A DNA stretch of 64,000 bases from Rhodospirillaceae bacterium (GTDB lineage Bacteria > Pseudomonadota > Alphaproteobacteria > Rhodospirillales > UBA2165): NCBI GenBank assembly GCA_947467145.1, contig CANIGJ010000016.1:1-64000 (forward strand), in the 5' to 3' direction. Numbering within the stretch: the stretch's first letter is position 1; the number at the start of each line of letters is the position of its first letter. A program made the position numbers and the translations under genes. Shown in pieces: positions 63,229 to 64,000 of this stretch. The notes below the pieces were generated by a model. That model was not told the DNA's origin and ran no database searches. It saw only the letters and a list, made by a program, of their open reading frames with translations.

Positions 63229-63483
63229 ATGACCGACGGCACGCGCGCAGAGATACTCAACGCATTCGGTTTGCGCGATCGCGCGATTTTCGATGTCGGC
63301 CCCGATAGCGGTTGCCGCGCCGGAGCGGCGCAGGTTCGCGTCGCGGCGACGGGCGATCCCTGCCAGCATTTTTCGGCCGATCATGCGGCCAAGCTCGCGC
63401 GCGCTTTGGATGGCGTGGACGTTCCGCTGGCCGCGCGCATCCGTCGCGCTGTTGCGGACGCGGCCAAACACGCGAAAGGCTAA
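63229..63483 (+). CDS. Small hypothetical protein (84 aa)
   Basis: From the ATG at 63229, with GGAGGGG upstream: MTDGTRAEILNAFGLRDRAI continuing to FDVGPDSGCRAGAAQVRVAA and ARIRRAVADAAKHAKG. No signal or recognised domain. Stop overlaps the start of the DUF3667 gene as TAATG, so the two are translationally coupled. Confidence 0.7.
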   Translation: MTDGTRAEILNAFGLRDRAIFDVGPDSGCRAGAAQVRVAATGDPCQHFSADHAAKLARALDGVDVPLAARIRRAVADAAKHAKG

Positions 63484-64000
63484 TGGCGGATCTCTCTTCG
63501 CCGGTCTGGACCTGCCCGACCTGTCACACTGAAATCGCCTCGTCGTTTTGTCCGGGCTGCGGCGAAAAGCCGCTCGATCCGCGCGACCTCACCATGCCCG
63601 GTCTCGCCGAGCAGGTCTTCAATGCACTGAGCTCCATCGATAGCCGTTTGTTGCGCAGCCTGCACGATCTCGTCGTGCGGCCGGGTGCCTTGACCTTGGC
63701 GTATGTGCGCGGACAACGCCGGCCGTACTTGACGCCGATCCCATTGTTCCTGATCTGCAACGTCATCTTTTTCGCGGTGCAGTCGCTCACCGATCTCAAG
63801 ATCTTTGCGCCGATCCTCGACGACCAGATCACGACCCAGCCGTTAAGCGATCTCGCCCGCGCGATGATGACGGATCGTCTGACCGGGCTCGGCACGGGCC
63901 TCGATCAATACCGCCCGTTGTTCAACCAGGCGGAAGCGTCCAACGCCAAGACGCTCATCGGTTTGATGATGCTGCCCTTCGCGCTGGTGCCGCCGCTGCT
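63483..64000 (+). CDS. DUF3667-type membrane protein (3' truncated by window edge)
   Basis: 172 visible residues. N-terminal zinc ribbon WTCPTCHTEIASSFCPGCGEK (two CxxC pairs), then SRLLRSLHDLVVRPGALTLAYVRGQRRPYLTPIPLFLICNVIFFAVQS, the beginning of the multi-pass DUF3667 domain (Pro-Gly before the first helix is conserved). Function unknown. Continues beyond the window. Confidence 0.85.
   Translation, partial: MADLSSPVWTCPTCHTEIASSFCPGCGEKPLDPRDLTMPGLAEQVFNALSSIDSRLLRSLHDLVVRPGALTLAYVRGQRRPYLTPIPLFLICNVIFFAVQSLTDLKIFAPILDDQITTQPLSDLARAMMTDRLTGLGTGLDQYRPLFNQAEASNAKTLIGLMMLPFALVPPL

Overview
The window is a GC-rich bacterial chromosome segment from an alphaproteobacterium. The pointers are an HrcA/GrpE/DnaK/DnaJ cluster, a heme operon that also encodes the alphaproteobacterial mitofilin (Mic60) homologue, IalB, DUF2244, HpnM-type and TAXI-TRAP proteins, and intergenic palindromes of the type scattered through Rhodospirillales/Rhizobiales genomes. 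I cannot name the genus. Most of the window is ordinary housekeeping DNA. The accessory material is one insertion sequence, a possible MITE and several short repeats.

Layout. 1-3.4 kb: end of an unknown Pro/Ala-rich gene, then nth, a DUF2244 protein, a lipoprotein, pssA and two very small genes. 3.42-6.01 kb: a complete IS1595-family element with perfect 18-bp ends and an 8-bp target duplication. It carries passenger genes and a hairpin-rich non-coding block, and it landed directly against the promoter of a padR-MFS operon (6.0-8.05 kb) that has a 32-bp perfect palindrome as likely operator. 8.1-10 kb: amidohydrolase-like protein and dapB. 10-17.3 kb: dnaJ-dnaK and grpE/hrcA, with a DMT transporter, a TfoX-domain protein and a secreted protein between them. 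17.3-25.6 kb: rph, ialB-like, rdgB, hemW, a penicillin-binding-protein activator, rsmI, yraN and asd. asd is preceded by what looks like a threonine leader-peptide attenuator.

25.6-28.7 kb: a probable zinc operon (outer-membrane porin-like protein, ZnuA-like binding protein, ABC-3 permease) behind Zur-like boxes and with no ATPase gene. 28.8-39.6 kb: BON lipoprotein, gshB, carbohydrate-related hypothetical proteins, ABM monooxygenase plus GMC oxidoreductase, yifB, AI-2E family transporter and a peptide-type binding protein. 39.6-46.5 kb: tsaD, then the heme operon hemC / hemD-mic60 fusion / hemY and a TPR glycosyltransferase, followed by tRNA-Thr(CGT). 46.7-51.6 kb: TAXI receptor, DUF6134-like protein, small lipoproteins, a UPF0016/TMEM165 manganese exporter under a clear yybP-ykoY riboswitch, and two tandem MlaC/HpnM paralogues. 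51.7-57.5 kb: a full branched-chain amino-acid ABC operon (livHMGF and binding protein) led by a SnoaL-PPOX protein. 57.7-63.2 kb: a 25-residue membrane peptide gene, then an iron-uptake operon (imelysin, di-heme DUF1111 protein, second imelysin, DUF1513 protein) behind a Fur-like box. The window ends inside a DUF3667-type gene.

The observations most worth following up are the IS1595 element with its folded non-coding block, the asd leader attenuator, the zinc operon lacking its ATPase, the hemD-mic60 fusion, and a helically phased TCGACA/TGTCGA cluster before hemW. All family assignments are by eye from motifs; no database search was run.
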